A stretch of DNA of 64,000 bases from Paenibacillus sp. FSL R7-0345 (GCF_038595055.1 NZ_CP152002.1:3454501-3518500), one strand, 5' to 3'; counted from the first letter of the stretch, positions 32,351-41,316 are shown. Notes: generated by a model from the letters alone, not told the origin. Numbers and translations are program-made.

Positions 32351-33796
32351 GTGGAAAAGCATTTGATGTACATCAACGGCCAATTTACCGAATCAGAAAC
32401 CCAAGAGTGGATGGATGTCACCAACCCGTCAACCGATGAAGTTATTTCACAGGTGCCTAAAGCGACCAAAAATGATGTCGTGCGTGCGATTGATGCTGCC
32501 GATGCAGCACAGTCAGCCTGGGAAGAGACTCCTGCAGTAGAAAGAGGCAGATATCTGCATGCGATTGCAGACGGAATCCGCGCGGAGGCAGACAGCATTG
32601 CCAGACTGATTTCCGAGGAAGTCGGAAAGACGCTGGAATTGTCCACAGTAGAAGTGAATTTTACGGCTGACTACCTGGACTATATGGCTGAATGGGCACG
32701 CCGCTACGAGGGTGAGATTGTCCAGAGTGACCGCGATAACGAGAATATTTTTGTATTCAAGCGGGCTATCGGGGTTACTACAGGGATTCTGCCATGGAAC
32801 TTCCCGTTCTTCCTGATCGCCAGAAAGATGGCACCTGCCCTGATCACCGGCAATACGATTGTAGTTAAGCCTAGTGTGGAGTCACCTAATAATGCGATTG
32901 CTTTTACCAAAATTGTAGATAAAGTCGGTCTGCCAAAAGGTGTATACAACCTGGTTACAGGCAGAGGCGGTGAGGTCGGCAATGAGTTGGCCAGCAACCC
33001 TAAGGTCGGGATGGTCAGCCTGACAGGCAGCGTACCGGCAGGACAAAAGGTCATGGAGGCGGCAGCCGAGAACATTATTAAGGTCAGCCTTGAGCTTGGC
33101 GGTAAAGCGCCGGCGATTGTTATGGCAGATGCCGATCTGAATCTGGCGGTGAAGGCAATCGTTGATTCACGCGTCATTAATACAGGCCAGGTGTGTAACT
33201 GTGCTGAGCGTGTATATGTACACGAATCCATCAAAGACGAATTCACCTCCCGCCTGGTTGAAGCCATGAAGGAAGTGAAATACGGCAATCCTTTGGTTGA
33301 TACCGGCATCCAGATGGGACCGCTGATCAACAAAGCCGCTCAGGATTCCGTGCAGCAGAAGGTGGACCGGGCTGTTGAAGAAGGCGCAAAAGTACTGCTC
33401 GGCGGTAAAAAGGTTGAGGGCACCGGCAGCTTCTTCGAACCAACGGTTATTGCTGATGCTACCAATAAGATGGAAATTGTGCAGGACGAAATCTTCGGGC
33501 CGGTTATTCCGATTGTTACCTTCGCAACACTGGATGAAGCGATTGAGCTGGCGAATGACAGCGAGTTCGGCCTGACCTCTTCGCTGTATACGCAGAACCT
33601 GAACGTGGCGATGAAGGTGATCAAACGGCTGAAGTACGGGGAAACCTACATCAACCGCGAAAACTTCGAAGCGATGCAGGGCTTCCACGCCGGCTGGCGC
33701 AAATCCGGCATCGGCGGCGCGGACGGCAAGCACGGCTTGAACGAGTATCTGCAGACTCAGGTTGTTTATCTGCAGTATGATAAGTCGGTTAACTGA
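32351..33796 (+). CDS. aldA: Lactaldehyde dehydrogenase
   Basis: This 481-residue NAD-dependent aldehyde dehydrogenase closely follows E. coli AldA, including DYMAEWARRYEGEI, GVTTGILPWNFPFFLIARKM, SRVINTGQVCNCAERVYV and the C-terminal GKHGLNEYLQTQVVYLQ. The catalytic Cys is residue 282 and the general base Glu lies in SLELGGKAP. It oxidises lactaldehyde, a product of rhamnose and fucose breakdown, or glycolaldehyde, to the acid. The start is GTG 32351 with GAGGGGGAG upstream. Its lactate product is the substrate of the divergently encoded LutABC. Confidence 0.92.
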   Translation: MEKHLMYINGQFTESETQEWMDVTNPSTDEVISQVPKATKNDVVRAIDAADAAQSAWEETPAVERGRYLHAIADGIRAEADSIARLISEEVGKTLELSTVEVNFTADYLDYMAEWARRYEGEIVQSDRDNENIFVFKRAIGVTTGILPWNFPFFLIARKMAPALITGNTIVVKPSVESPNNAIAFTKIVDKVGLPKGVYNLVTGRGGEVGNELASNPKVGMVSLTGSVPAGQKVMEAAAENIIKVSLELGGKAPAIVMADADLNLAVKAIVDSRVINTGQVCNCAERVYVHESIKDEFTSRLVEAMKEVKYGNPLVDTGIQMGPLINKAAQDSVQQKVDRAVEEGAKVLLGGKKVEGTGSFFEPTVIADATNKMEIVQDEIFGPVIPIVTFATLDEAIELANDSEFGLTSSLYTQNLNVAMKVIKRLKYGETYINRENFEAMQGFHAGWRKSGIGGADGKHGLNEYLQTQVVYLQYDKSVN

Positions 33797-33925
33797 TGTA
33801 CGGTGAATGAGGAATAGTAAGTGATGCACAGTTAGTGATGTACAATCGTTGATGTGTGAGTAATGGATGATTTATGCAGGATGGATACTGCAACATAATG
33901 GTGTGCACTAATCCTATTTTAGCTA

Positions 33926-33957
33926 CAGGTCCCCGGGTTTTCCGGGGGCCTGTTTTC
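33926..33957 (+). terminator. Terminator of aldA
   Basis: CAGGTCCCCGG and CCGGGGGCCTG pair over 11 bp (one G-U) with a TTTTT-like loop, followed by TTTTCGTT. The 129 bp between aldA and this stem holds only short GATG/GTGA-rich degenerate repeats. Confidence 0.8.
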
Positions 33958-33965
33958 GTTCAGAC

Positions 33966-34115
33966 AAAGGTAAGGGGATGGGAAGGGGGATAGAGTAGAT
34001 AGTGGGAATAGATAGTAGGGAGTAAATAGAAGATAGAGGATAGAAAATAGTAATAGTAGATAGTATGTGGTAAATAGTGGGGAGTGGATAGTTTGTAGAA
34101 TAGATGGAAAAGTAA
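33966..34115. repeat. Cytosine-free low-complexity tract
   Basis: For 150 bp the plus strand contains no C at all and is built of degenerate GATAGTAGGGA/AATAGTAGATAG-like units. It lies between aldA and a convergent acetyltransferase, in a 504-bp gene-free stretch (33797-34300). Confidence 0.8.
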
Positions 34116-34120
34116 CTATT

Positions 34121-34232
34121 AGCCCTTGAACTAGAGCAGGCGAAGGGGTGAAACAAATCAAAGGCAAAAAAGCCCTTGATTGCGCCCGCAGCAGGCGAAT
34201 TGGCGAAATCAAAGGGAAAACTCCCTTTGATT
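34121..34232. repeat. Imperfect tandem repeat forming two hairpins
   Basis: Two 50-bp units (34121-34170 and 34171-34220) each run from AGCCCTTGA to an AATCAAAGG-type end, followed by a third partial CCCTTTGATT. Consecutive units pair, giving an imperfect stem at about 34156-34181 and a perfect 11-bp stem AATCAAAGGGA/TCCCTTTGATT at 34207-34232. Confidence 0.6.
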
Positions 34233-34288
34233 CACTAAATCCTAATCTGACCCGCAGCGGCTCTCCTCCGAGCAGCAGCGAATCCCCC

Positions 34289-34315
34289 AAGAAGCGGTCC
34301 TTAAAGCCGCTTCTT
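34289..34315 (-). terminator. Stem-loop over the acetyltransferase stop codon
   Basis: AAGAAGCGG (34289-34297) pairs with CCGCTTCTT (34307-34315) around the TAA of the minus-strand gene. There is no T tract on that strand, so terminator function is uncertain. Confidence 0.4.
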
Positions 34316-34717
34316 CAGATAATACTTCGTATGCCCCTCATTCGGGCAATCCTTAATCTCGCCGAAAATCTCGTAGCCCTGCTTCTGATAGAAATGCGGC
34401 GCCTGCCAGCTCATGGTGGTCAGCTCACTTACTTTGCAGCCGAGCTGCCGGGCACGGTTTTCAATTTCTGCGAGCAGGGCAGCCCCTAGTCCGGTTCCTC
34501 TATAGGCGGGATCGACTGCCAGCAGGTTCACATTCAGAATGTTCCAGGCCACATCTCCTGTTACCCCGCCCGCAAAGCTGTCATTCACGTAAGCCGCAAG
34601 GGAGAGCATTGTCCGCTCATAGGCTGGAATACTGCTATCCGCACCATGGCGGTGCTCTTCCAGTAACCTCGTTAATTCCCGCTGATTGTGTACTGCATCC
34701 AATTCTACAATGTTCAA
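34301..34717 (-). CDS. GNAT-family N-acetyltransferase
   Basis: A single-domain 138-residue GNAT enzyme. The acetyl-CoA pyrophosphate loop is visible in YRGTGLGAALLAEIENRARQLG (the R/Q-x-x-G-x-G/A pattern) and motif B ends MSWQAPHFYQKQGYEIFG. It should acetylate a small molecule or protein amine. The family alone does not show the substrate. The start is TTG 34717, with AAGGAG about 9 nt upstream. It is monocistronic and converges on aldA. Confidence 0.82.
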   Translation of the reverse strand: MNIVELDAVHNQRELTRLLEEHRHGADSSIPAYERTMLSLAAYVNDSFAGGVTGDVAWNILNVNLLAVDPAYRGTGLGAALLAEIENRARQLGCKVSELTTMSWQAPHFYQKQGYEIFGEIKDCPNEGHTKYYLKKRL

Positions 34718-34982
34718 GTGTGCTCACTCCTTCTGCCTAACTATAACATAACTTGGAAGAGCTGCAGACCGGTTAACGCCGGCTGACCCAAAGCTACTCT
34801 TACAACACTACATACAAGGCGCTGTCCATGTAACTGACATCCGGCAGGCTGTTTCTTTTCAAACCGGCAAATTCCTTAAAAAAAAGCGGGAAAACCTGAA
34901 AAAGTCGCATACCAATCCCGGCACAGGTATCCTACAATGAAGTCAAATCCGCATACTATACAGAGAAAGTAGGAAAAGAGAC
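34718..34982. other. Intergenic region before the pectin-degrading operon
   Basis: The 265-bp divergent gap contains TACAAT (34933-34938), a candidate -10 for the GH88 operon, without a convincing -35. No clear operator or small ORF is seen. Confidence 0.35.
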
Positions 34983-36140
34983 ATGCTACAGAGTAAAGAC
35001 CGCATTTGGGTAGATTCCGTTATCGGAAAAATAACTGCAAAGCTGGATACCGTCAGCGAAAAATCACGCCACAAAATCCCGTACACCACCGTGGACGGCA
35101 CGCATGACGACAAGGCGACGAAAAATGTAAGCGGCTTCGACGCAGATGGCATCTGCTGGTGGACGAACGGCTTCTGGGGCGGCATGCTGTGGCTGATGTA
35201 TCATGAGACCGGAAATGAAAAATATAAGGAAATCGCAAATAGATCCGAGGAGCTGCTCGACAAGTGTTTTCAGGACTTCTATGGTCTGCATCATGATGTG
35301 GGCTTCATGTGGCTGCCTACCAGTGTTGCCAACTACAAGGTGACCAAGAATCCGGATTCCCGCAAAAGAGCGCTGCATGCCGCCAATCTGCTGGCCGGCC
35401 GGTTTAATCTGGCAGGGGGCTTCATCCGTGCCTGGAATGACCTGGACGAAGGCGATACCAGAGGCTGGGCCATCATCGACTGCATGTTCAACATTCCGCT
35501 GCTGTACTGGGCGACCGAGGAGACGGGTGATCCCCGCTTTAAACAGATTGCCATGCGGCATGCCGACACGGTCATGTCTACCTTCGTGCGGCCGGACGGC
35601 TCCGTGCACCATATTGTTGAGTTCGATCCGTTCAACGGCGGCGTAGTACGTACATTTGGCGGACAAGGCTATGCGGACGGCTCCTCCTGGACCAGAGGAC
35701 AGACCTGGGCGCTGTATGGCTTCATGATGAGCTATATCCATACCGGCAAAGAAGAATATCTCCAGACCGCGAAGCGGATTGCCCATTATTTCATGGCTAA
35801 TATCCCGGAGGACGGTGTCATTCCGCTTGATTTCCGCCAGCCGGCTGAGCCTAAGCTTGAGGATGATACGGCTGCGGCCATTGCCGCCTGCGGATTGATC
35901 GAGATCGCCAAGGCTGTAGGAGAGCTTGAGCGTGAGCTGTACCTGAATGCTGCGCTTAAGCTGCTGCGGGCACTTGATGAACGTTCCGACTGGTCGGAGA
36001 ATAATGACTGTATTATTCAAAGAGGCTCAGAGGCTTATCACAAGCCGCGCAACCAGCATCATCATGCAATTATTTACGGGGACTATTATTTCATGGAAGC
36101 TATATTCAAGCTGAAGGGCAATGACCTGTATTTGTGGTAG
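34983..36140 (+). CDS. GH88 unsaturated glucuronyl/galacturonyl hydrolase
   Basis: This 385-residue enzyme has the (alpha/alpha)6-barrel motifs of family 88. Asp105 (HHDVGFMW) and Asp166 (AIIDCMFN) are 61 residues apart, the same spacing as catalytic Asp88 and Asp149 of the Bacillus sp. GL1 enzyme. SSWTRGQTWALYGF and NQHHHAIIYGDYYFMEAI are also typical. It removes the 4,5-unsaturated uronic acid left by polysaccharide lyases, acting in the cytoplasm (no signal peptide). It is first in an operon with GH43, GH28 and an esterase. Confidence 0.9.
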   Translation: MLQSKDRIWVDSVIGKITAKLDTVSEKSRHKIPYTTVDGTHDDKATKNVSGFDADGICWWTNGFWGGMLWLMYHETGNEKYKEIANRSEELLDKCFQDFYGLHHDVGFMWLPTSVANYKVTKNPDSRKRALHAANLLAGRFNLAGGFIRAWNDLDEGDTRGWAIIDCMFNIPLLYWATEETGDPRFKQIAMRHADTVMSTFVRPDGSVHHIVEFDPFNGGVVRTFGGQGYADGSSWTRGQTWALYGFMMSYIHTGKEEYLQTAKRIAHYFMANIPEDGVIPLDFRQPAEPKLEDDTAAAIAACGLIEIAKAVGELERELYLNAALKLLRALDERSDWSENNDCIIQRGSEAYHKPRNQHHHAIIYGDYYFMEAIFKLKGNDLYLW

Positions 36141-36197
36141 AAAAGCCAGACAAAGCGGGCTGACCCGACTCTAATGTAAAGCGAGGATATCTGTACT

Positions 36198-37823
36198 ATG
36201 AGCCACATGATCAAAAACCCTATTCTGCGGGGCTTCAATCCCGATCCGTCCATCCTGCGGGTCGGAGATGATTATTATATCGCCACCTCGACCTTCGAAT
36301 GGTTCCCAGGCGTGCAGATTCATCATTCCCGGGATCTGGTCAACTGGGAGCTGATCACCCGTCCGCTTAACCGGATCTCCCAGCTGGACCTGCGCGGCAT
36401 CGGCGCTTCTCAGGGAATCTGAGCGCCATGCCTGACCTATGATAACGGCACCTTCTATCTCATCTACACCGTTGTTAATTCCTTTTATGTCAAAATGTAC
36501 GACACACCAAATTATCTGGTTACTGCGACGGATATCCGCGGGGAGTGGTCTGAGCCGGTCTACCTGAACAGCTACGGGTTCGATCCGTCGCTGTTTCATG
36601 ATGAGGACGGCCGTAAGTACATCGTAAGCATGGTAACCGATCACCGGGTAACAAAACGGTACAGAGGGCATCTTGTCATCCAAGAGTATTCTGCTGAGGA
36701 GCAGAAAATGATTGGTGAGCCTGTAACGATCTATGCGAGCCAGGATACATACCTGGAGGGTCCGCATATTTATAAACGGGGCGGCTATTATTACCTGTTC
36801 GCTGCGGATACCGGAACAGGGGAAGGCCATGGCCAGAGCATGCTGAGATCCAGAGAGTTATTCGGGCCTTACGAAGCGTACGAGGGTAATTCCCTGATGA
36901 CCTCCAGAGACAATCCGGAGCTGCCGCTGCAGAAAGCGGGGCACGGTGATCTGGTCGAAACCCAAAATGGGGAGTGGTACATGGTGCATTTATGCGGCCG
37001 TCCCTTAGAGAACCTTACGGAAAAAGGTGAGCGGAAATATACTCTCGGGCGTGAAACGGCGCTGCAAAAGGTAGAGTGGACCGAAGACGGCTGGCTGCGC
37101 CTGGCGAACGGCTCGGTGCTGCCTGATACCGAGGTAGAAGCTCCTGACCTGCCGCTGCACCCGTTCCCGGTGAAGCCGGCAAGGGATGATTTTGAGGGTG
37201 CTGAGCTGGATATCAGCTTTCAGTCCCTGCGGGTTCCGCTTGACGATACCTTCTATTCCCTGAGCGAAAGGCCCGGTTATCTGCGGCTGTACGGCCGCGA
37301 AGGGCTTGGCTCGAAGTTCCGGCAGAGCCTGATAGCCAGACGCTGGGAGGAGCATCGCTTCACGGCAGCGGCAGCGCTTGAATTCGAGCCCTCCAGCTTC
37401 AAGCAAATGGCCGGCCTGATCCTGATCTATGATACCCAGAACTATTACTATCTCCATGTCACTCATCATGAGGATCTGGGCCGGTGCATCAGCATTCTCA
37501 CCGCTGTTAACAACAGCTATTCGGAGCCTGCCGGATATGTACCGCTGCCGGATAACGCAAAGCGGATTCTGCTGCGGGCTGACGTCGATTATGACAAGCT
37601 TCAGTTCTCCTATTCTGTAGATGGTGAAGACGAATATGAGGTAATCGGGCCAGTGCTTGATGCGAGTACTTTGTCTGACGAAGCCTGCCAGGAGGGCTGG
37701 TTCACCGGGTCCTTTGCCGGCATCTGCTGCCAGGATTTAACCGGCTTCCGACAGCCTGCCGATTTCGATTATTTTGAGTACTATAACAGGGTGCAGGCAG
37801 GCTCTGCTAATGACCATGACTGA
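36198..37823 (+). pseudogene. GH43 beta-xylosidase-type glycosidase with in-frame TGA
   Basis: The frame from ATG 36198 runs to TGA 37821-37823 with one internal stop, TGA 36420-36422 at codon 75. The context GASQGI-stop-APCLTYD corresponds to GxWAPCLSY in intact relatives, so a TGG tryptophan codon has become TGA. The rest is intact: Asp16 (NPDPSI), Asp129 (FDPSLF) and Glu187 (YLEGPH) match the base, modulator and acid of GH43 xylosidases, and a C-terminal beta-sandwich (about 325-535) is complete. Reinitiation at ATG 36495 would lose the catalytic base. It is either a recent nonsense mutation, a sequencing error, or read through. Confidence 0.85.
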
Positions 37824-39168
37824 TATTTTTGATGTGAAGCGGTACGGCGCCGCCGGTGATGGGGTAACGGTGGATACCCGTGCAATCCAGCAGGCCATTG
37901 ATGAATGCCATGGGTCCGGCGGCGGGACTGTCGTGCTAAGCGGCGGAACGTTTGTTTCGGGGACGATTATCCTTAAATCGAATGTGAACCTGCAGCTTAA
38001 TCCTTCCGCAGTGCTGCTTGCCAGCCCGGACATCTACGATTTCTCGGAGGACACCCATTATAACCGCTATATTAATGAAAAGGATATGGACAGATGCTTC
38101 ATTTATGCAGAGGATGCTGTCAATGTCAGCATTACCGGCCAGGGTGAGATTAACGGCAACGCCGAGAACTTCCCTAATGAGGGCAGTATCTACCGGCCGA
38201 TGATGATGCGCTTTCTGCGCTGCAGCAACATTCATGTCACCGGACTGAGACTCTATAACTCGACTGCCTGGACGACCGCCTTTCTGGATAGTGAGAATAT
38301 CTGGTGTGAAAATCTAGATATCAGGAACGACAAAAAATACAACGGTGACGGATTGGACTATGACGGCTGCCGGAATGTGTTCATCTCGGGCTGCAAAATC
38401 CTCGGTACCGATGATAATCTCTGTCTTCAAGCCGGCAGTAAGGATTATCCGATGAAAAATGTGCATATCGTCAACTGCCATTTCACTTCAATCTGCGCCG
38501 GCATCCGGATCGGGCTGAAGTCGGTCGGGGATATTTCGAGTGTCACGATTCATAACTGCACCTTCGAAAATGTGTGGCGGGAAGGGATCAAGATTGAATG
38601 CACAGAGGGCGGCAGCATCAGCGATATCGTGGCTTCGGGTCTGGTCATGCGGAATGTATCCCGTCCCGTCTTTATTCTGCTGAATAACCGGCTTGAAGAG
38701 ATCGGCTCCTCCATCGGGCTTGAGCGCATGCCGGAGATCGGCTCGCTTGAACGGATTATGCTGTCAGACATCATTGCCACTGACGATGAAGAGATGTACA
38801 AGACCCATTACCGGTTCACAGATGACATTATGGGCAGCCCGTCCTTTAACGGTATCCGTGTTGATGCGTGCAGGGAGCATCCGATCCGCGATCTGATCCT
38901 TAGAAATATCATGTATACTTGCGCCGGTGGCGTACAAAAAACAGATATCCCTGCTGCTTATCCGCAGGTCCATGATATGCGGCTGGAGCATCCGGAGGCA
39001 GCTGCAGAGAATTACTATCCCGACTGGAGCCGGACCACCTTCATGGATATCCGGAATGTGGAGCGGCTTACTTTAGACGGCATCAGATTCCACGCGCTGC
39101 GGGAGGATACACGGGAATCCTATATAATAGAAGGAAGTAACACGCTCAAGCTGGATATTGTGGAATAA
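37810..39168 (+). CDS. GH28 polygalacturonase-type glycosidase
   Basis: A right-handed beta-helix enzyme of about 450 residues. It begins DIFDVKRYGAAGDGVTVDT, the standard GH28 entry. The catalytic aspartates lie in NGDGLDYDGC and GTDDNLCLQAG, followed by CAGIRIGL and EGIKIEC, counterparts of the GHG and RIK motifs. Without a signal peptide it should trim pectic oligosaccharides (galacturonan or rhamnogalacturonan type) inside the cell. I chose ATG 37810, overlapping the GH43 end. ATG 37816 is also possible, and an upstream ATG at 37774 lies deep in GH43. Confidence 0.88.
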   Translation: MTMTDIFDVKRYGAAGDGVTVDTRAIQQAIDECHGSGGGTVVLSGGTFVSGTIILKSNVNLQLNPSAVLLASPDIYDFSEDTHYNRYINEKDMDRCFIYAEDAVNVSITGQGEINGNAENFPNEGSIYRPMMMRFLRCSNIHVTGLRLYNSTAWTTAFLDSENIWCENLDIRNDKKYNGDGLDYDGCRNVFISGCKILGTDDNLCLQAGSKDYPMKNVHIVNCHFTSICAGIRIGLKSVGDISSVTIHNCTFENVWREGIKIECTEGGSISDIVASGLVMRNVSRPVFILLNNRLEEIGSSIGLERMPEIGSLERIMLSDIIATDDEEMYKTHYRFTDDIMGSPSFNGIRVDACREHPIRDLILRNIMYTCAGGVQKTDIPAAYPQVHDMRLEHPEAAAENYYPDWSRTTFMDIRNVERLTLDGIRFHALREDTRESYIIEGSNTLKLDIVE

Positions 39169-39185
39169 TAGAGGATGATAATGGA

Positions 39186-40226
39186 ATGGATTATACAACG
39201 GATGCTTATATTAAGGCCTTGTATCAACGGACAGAAGCTGCGAGAAACAACCGGGAGTTATGCCTGACACAGAATGAACAGCGGAATTGGCTGAGGAGCA
39301 GACTGAAACAGGCACTGGGAGAGCTGCCGGAGGCTTCAGCTCCTCTTAATCCTGTGCTGCTGGAGCGTGTTGAATACAAAAAATTTATTCTGGAGCGTAT
39401 TTCTTATTCCACTGAAGAAGCTCTTCATGTGCCCGTTATCGTGCTGGTCCCCAAGACTGGCAATGGGCCGTGGCCGGCAGTACTGGCCTGCCATGGACAT
39501 GGCAACGGACAGCTTGATGCCGCAGGTCTGAATTCGGATTACAGGGAATTGGAGGAGCCGGGTATACACAACCGGTTCGCTGTCCGGCTGGTTAAGCAGG
39601 GGATGATCGTCGTAATCCCTGAGATCCTGGGCTTTGGGGTGCGCCGGGTGGCAGAGGAGATGAAGAACGCTTCCAGTCCAAGTTCCTGCAGCACCCTGGT
39701 TTCACAGCTAATGTTATTCGGCAGGACGCTTGCCGGAATGAGAGTCTATGAAGCGATGCGGGCGGTGGATTATCTTTCGATGCGCCCGGATAGTGATTCT
39801 TCCCGGATCGGGATATTCGGCTTCTCCGGAGGCAGTCTGATTGCCGCCTATGCCGCCGCGCTGGATGAACGGATCAAAGCGGCTGTACTGTGCGGCTGGA
39901 CGAACACCTTTGCCGGCAGCATTCTGGCTTTGCATCACTGCATTGACAATTATCTGCCCGGAATCTTGCAGGCTGCCGAGCAACCGGAGCTGGTTGGTTT
40001 AATCGCCCCCAGAGCCCTGTTCATTGAATCGGGCGTCCATGATCCGATCTTCCCTGTGCAGCATGTGCATTCTGCCATTTCTCGGCTGCAGCAGATATAC
40101 TCGGCCCGGGATGCCGGGTCCCGGCTGTCGTATGATCTTCATCCCGGCAAGCATGAAATCTCCGGCAAAGTGTCAGTGCCGTGGCTGTACGGGATGCTGA
40201 TCACTGAGGCTGTAAATCAGGGTTAG
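39186..40226 (+). CDS. Alpha/beta-hydrolase, probable carbohydrate esterase
   Basis: The 346-residue hydrolase has an oxyanion region VLACHGHGNGQ, nucleophile elbow GIFGFSGGS, and candidate acid and histidine in ESGVHDPIFP and HPGKHEISG. The layout matches dienelactone-hydrolase/acetyl-xylan-esterase-like proteins. In this operon it probably removes acetyl or methyl groups from pectic oligosaccharides. It is cytoplasmic and 17 bp after GH28. GAGGATGAT lies upstream of ATG 39186. Substrate is inferred from context. Confidence 0.72.
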   Translation: MDYTTDAYIKALYQRTEAARNNRELCLTQNEQRNWLRSRLKQALGELPEASAPLNPVLLERVEYKKFILERISYSTEEALHVPVIVLVPKTGNGPWPAVLACHGHGNGQLDAAGLNSDYRELEEPGIHNRFAVRLVKQGMIVVIPEILGFGVRRVAEEMKNASSPSSCSTLVSQLMLFGRTLAGMRVYEAMRAVDYLSMRPDSDSSRIGIFGFSGGSLIAAYAAALDERIKAAVLCGWTNTFAGSILALHHCIDNYLPGILQAAEQPELVGLIAPRALFIESGVHDPIFPVQHVHSAISRLQQIYSARDAGSRLSYDLHPGKHEISGKVSVPWLYGMLITEAVNQG

Positions 40227-40267
40227 CTATTGGATTTGCCCCACAGCTTCATTCCACATGAAATCAC

Positions 40268-40301
40268 AAAAAGACTCAGCCCATTCAAGCTGAGTCTTTT
40301 T
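40268..40301. terminator. Bidirectional terminator
   Basis: AAAAAGACTCAGC and GCTGAGTCTTTTT form a perfect 13-bp stem with A and T tracts on both sides, between the esterase and the converging lysR gene. Confidence 0.88.
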
Positions 40302-40326
40302 AAATTACGTAAGCAGCCCTAACGCC

Positions 40327-41217
40327 TCACACCGTCCCCGTAATCTCAATAAACTTGCTCGCCGCCGTAGTCAGCGGCATGTTGCGCCTGGTCATAATAC
40401 CCACCTGAGCCGGGGGAAGCTGGACATCCAGCTTAATCTCGAACAGCGAACCCTCCTCCAGCTCTTTGGAGACGAACTCCCGGGTTACAAAGGAGATCCC
40501 CAGACCTTTACGGGCAAATTCAATCAGCAGTCCGACACTGCCGACTTCAATTTCCGGCTTCAGCTCATAGCCGTAGCCCCGGAACAGGTCACTGACTGCT
40601 GCCCGGGCACGGCTTCTGCGGGAAAAGAGGATGATCGGGTAGCGCAGAAGCTCCCCGATGGTCAGCACCTTTTCGTTCAGCTCCGGATAATGGCTGCTGC
40701 CGGCAACAAAACAGTCCTGCAGCTGCAGACCCTGCCACACCTCAAGCTGGGGATCGGCAATCGGAATGCGGACGACGCCCAGATCGACCTGGCCCTCTTT
40801 TAGATAAGAGATGACTTCAGGGGTGGTTCCATGGATTAGGTGCAGCCGGATGCCGGGGTAACGCTGATGAAAGGTTTCGATAAAGGGCAGCAGGTAATGC
40901 TTGAACAGGGAGTCACTGCCGCCGATACGCAGCTCGCCGTTATCGAGATTTTTGAGCTCGGCCATTTTTTTCTCCGCCTGGGTGATGAGGATATGGGACT
41001 GCTCAATGTAAGAGTAAAGTGTAGCGCCCTCCGGCGTCAGGGCAACGCCCTTGGAATTGCGGTTGAACAGGGTAAGCCCGAAGCTGTCCTCCAGCTGCTT
41101 GATGGCATGGCTGACGCTCGGCTGGGTGATAAACAGCGCCTTGGCTGCCTGGGACAGGCTTCCCGTTTTGGCTGCCCAGTAAAAAACCTTGTATAATTCG
41201 AAATTGTTCATAGACAC
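40327..41217 (-). CDS. LysR-family transcriptional regulator
   Basis: A 296-residue regulator with an N-terminal winged helix-turn-helix (LSQAAKALFITQPSVSHAIKQLE, residues about 18-40) and a two-lobed effector domain starting near 90. It is divergent from zwf with 99 bp between them, the usual layout for a LysR protein controlling its neighbour. It may tune pentose phosphate flux. GTG 41217 has AGGAG 9 nt upstream. ATG 41211 is an alternative. The effector is unknown. Confidence 0.88.
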   Translation of the reverse strand: MSMNNFELYKVFYWAAKTGSLSQAAKALFITQPSVSHAIKQLEDSFGLTLFNRNSKGVALTPEGATLYSYIEQSHILITQAEKKMAELKNLDNGELRIGGSDSLFKHYLLPFIETFHQRYPGIRLHLIHGTTPEVISYLKEGQVDLGVVRIPIADPQLEVWQGLQLQDCFVAGSSHYPELNEKVLTIGELLRYPIILFSRRSRARAAVSDLFRGYGYELKPEIEVGSVGLLIEFARKGLGISFVTREFVSKELEEGSLFEIKLDVQLPPAQVGIMTRRNMPLTTAASKFIEITGTV

Positions 41218-41221
41218 AGTC

Positions 41222-41260
41222 TATAGCTCCTGTACAATATATTAATTACTTGTATAGCTC
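41222..41260. promoter_or_regulatory. Candidate LysR binding region upstream of zwf
   Basis: TATAGCTC occurs twice (41222-41229, 41253-41260), 31 bp apart, about three helical turns. Between them TACAA (41233-41237) and TTGTA (41250-41254) form an inverted repeat. A plus-strand -10 (TATAGT, near 41270) is plausible. Confidence 0.4.
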
Positions 41261-41316
41261 GTATTTGTATTATAGTGTAACAAGGAAAGATAAACCATAG
41301 CAGAAGGAGAATCGAG

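Noticed and set aside
34121..34232. CRISPR array or insertion sequence end
   Set aside because: Only two and a half contiguous units without unique spacers, no transposase and no flanking target duplication.
36420..36422. TGA in GH43 as selenocysteine or a Trp-coding TGA
   Set aside because: The family position is Trp, not Cys, no SECIS-like hairpin is evident just downstream, and TGA ends other genes in the window (for example lutA, lutB, tetR).
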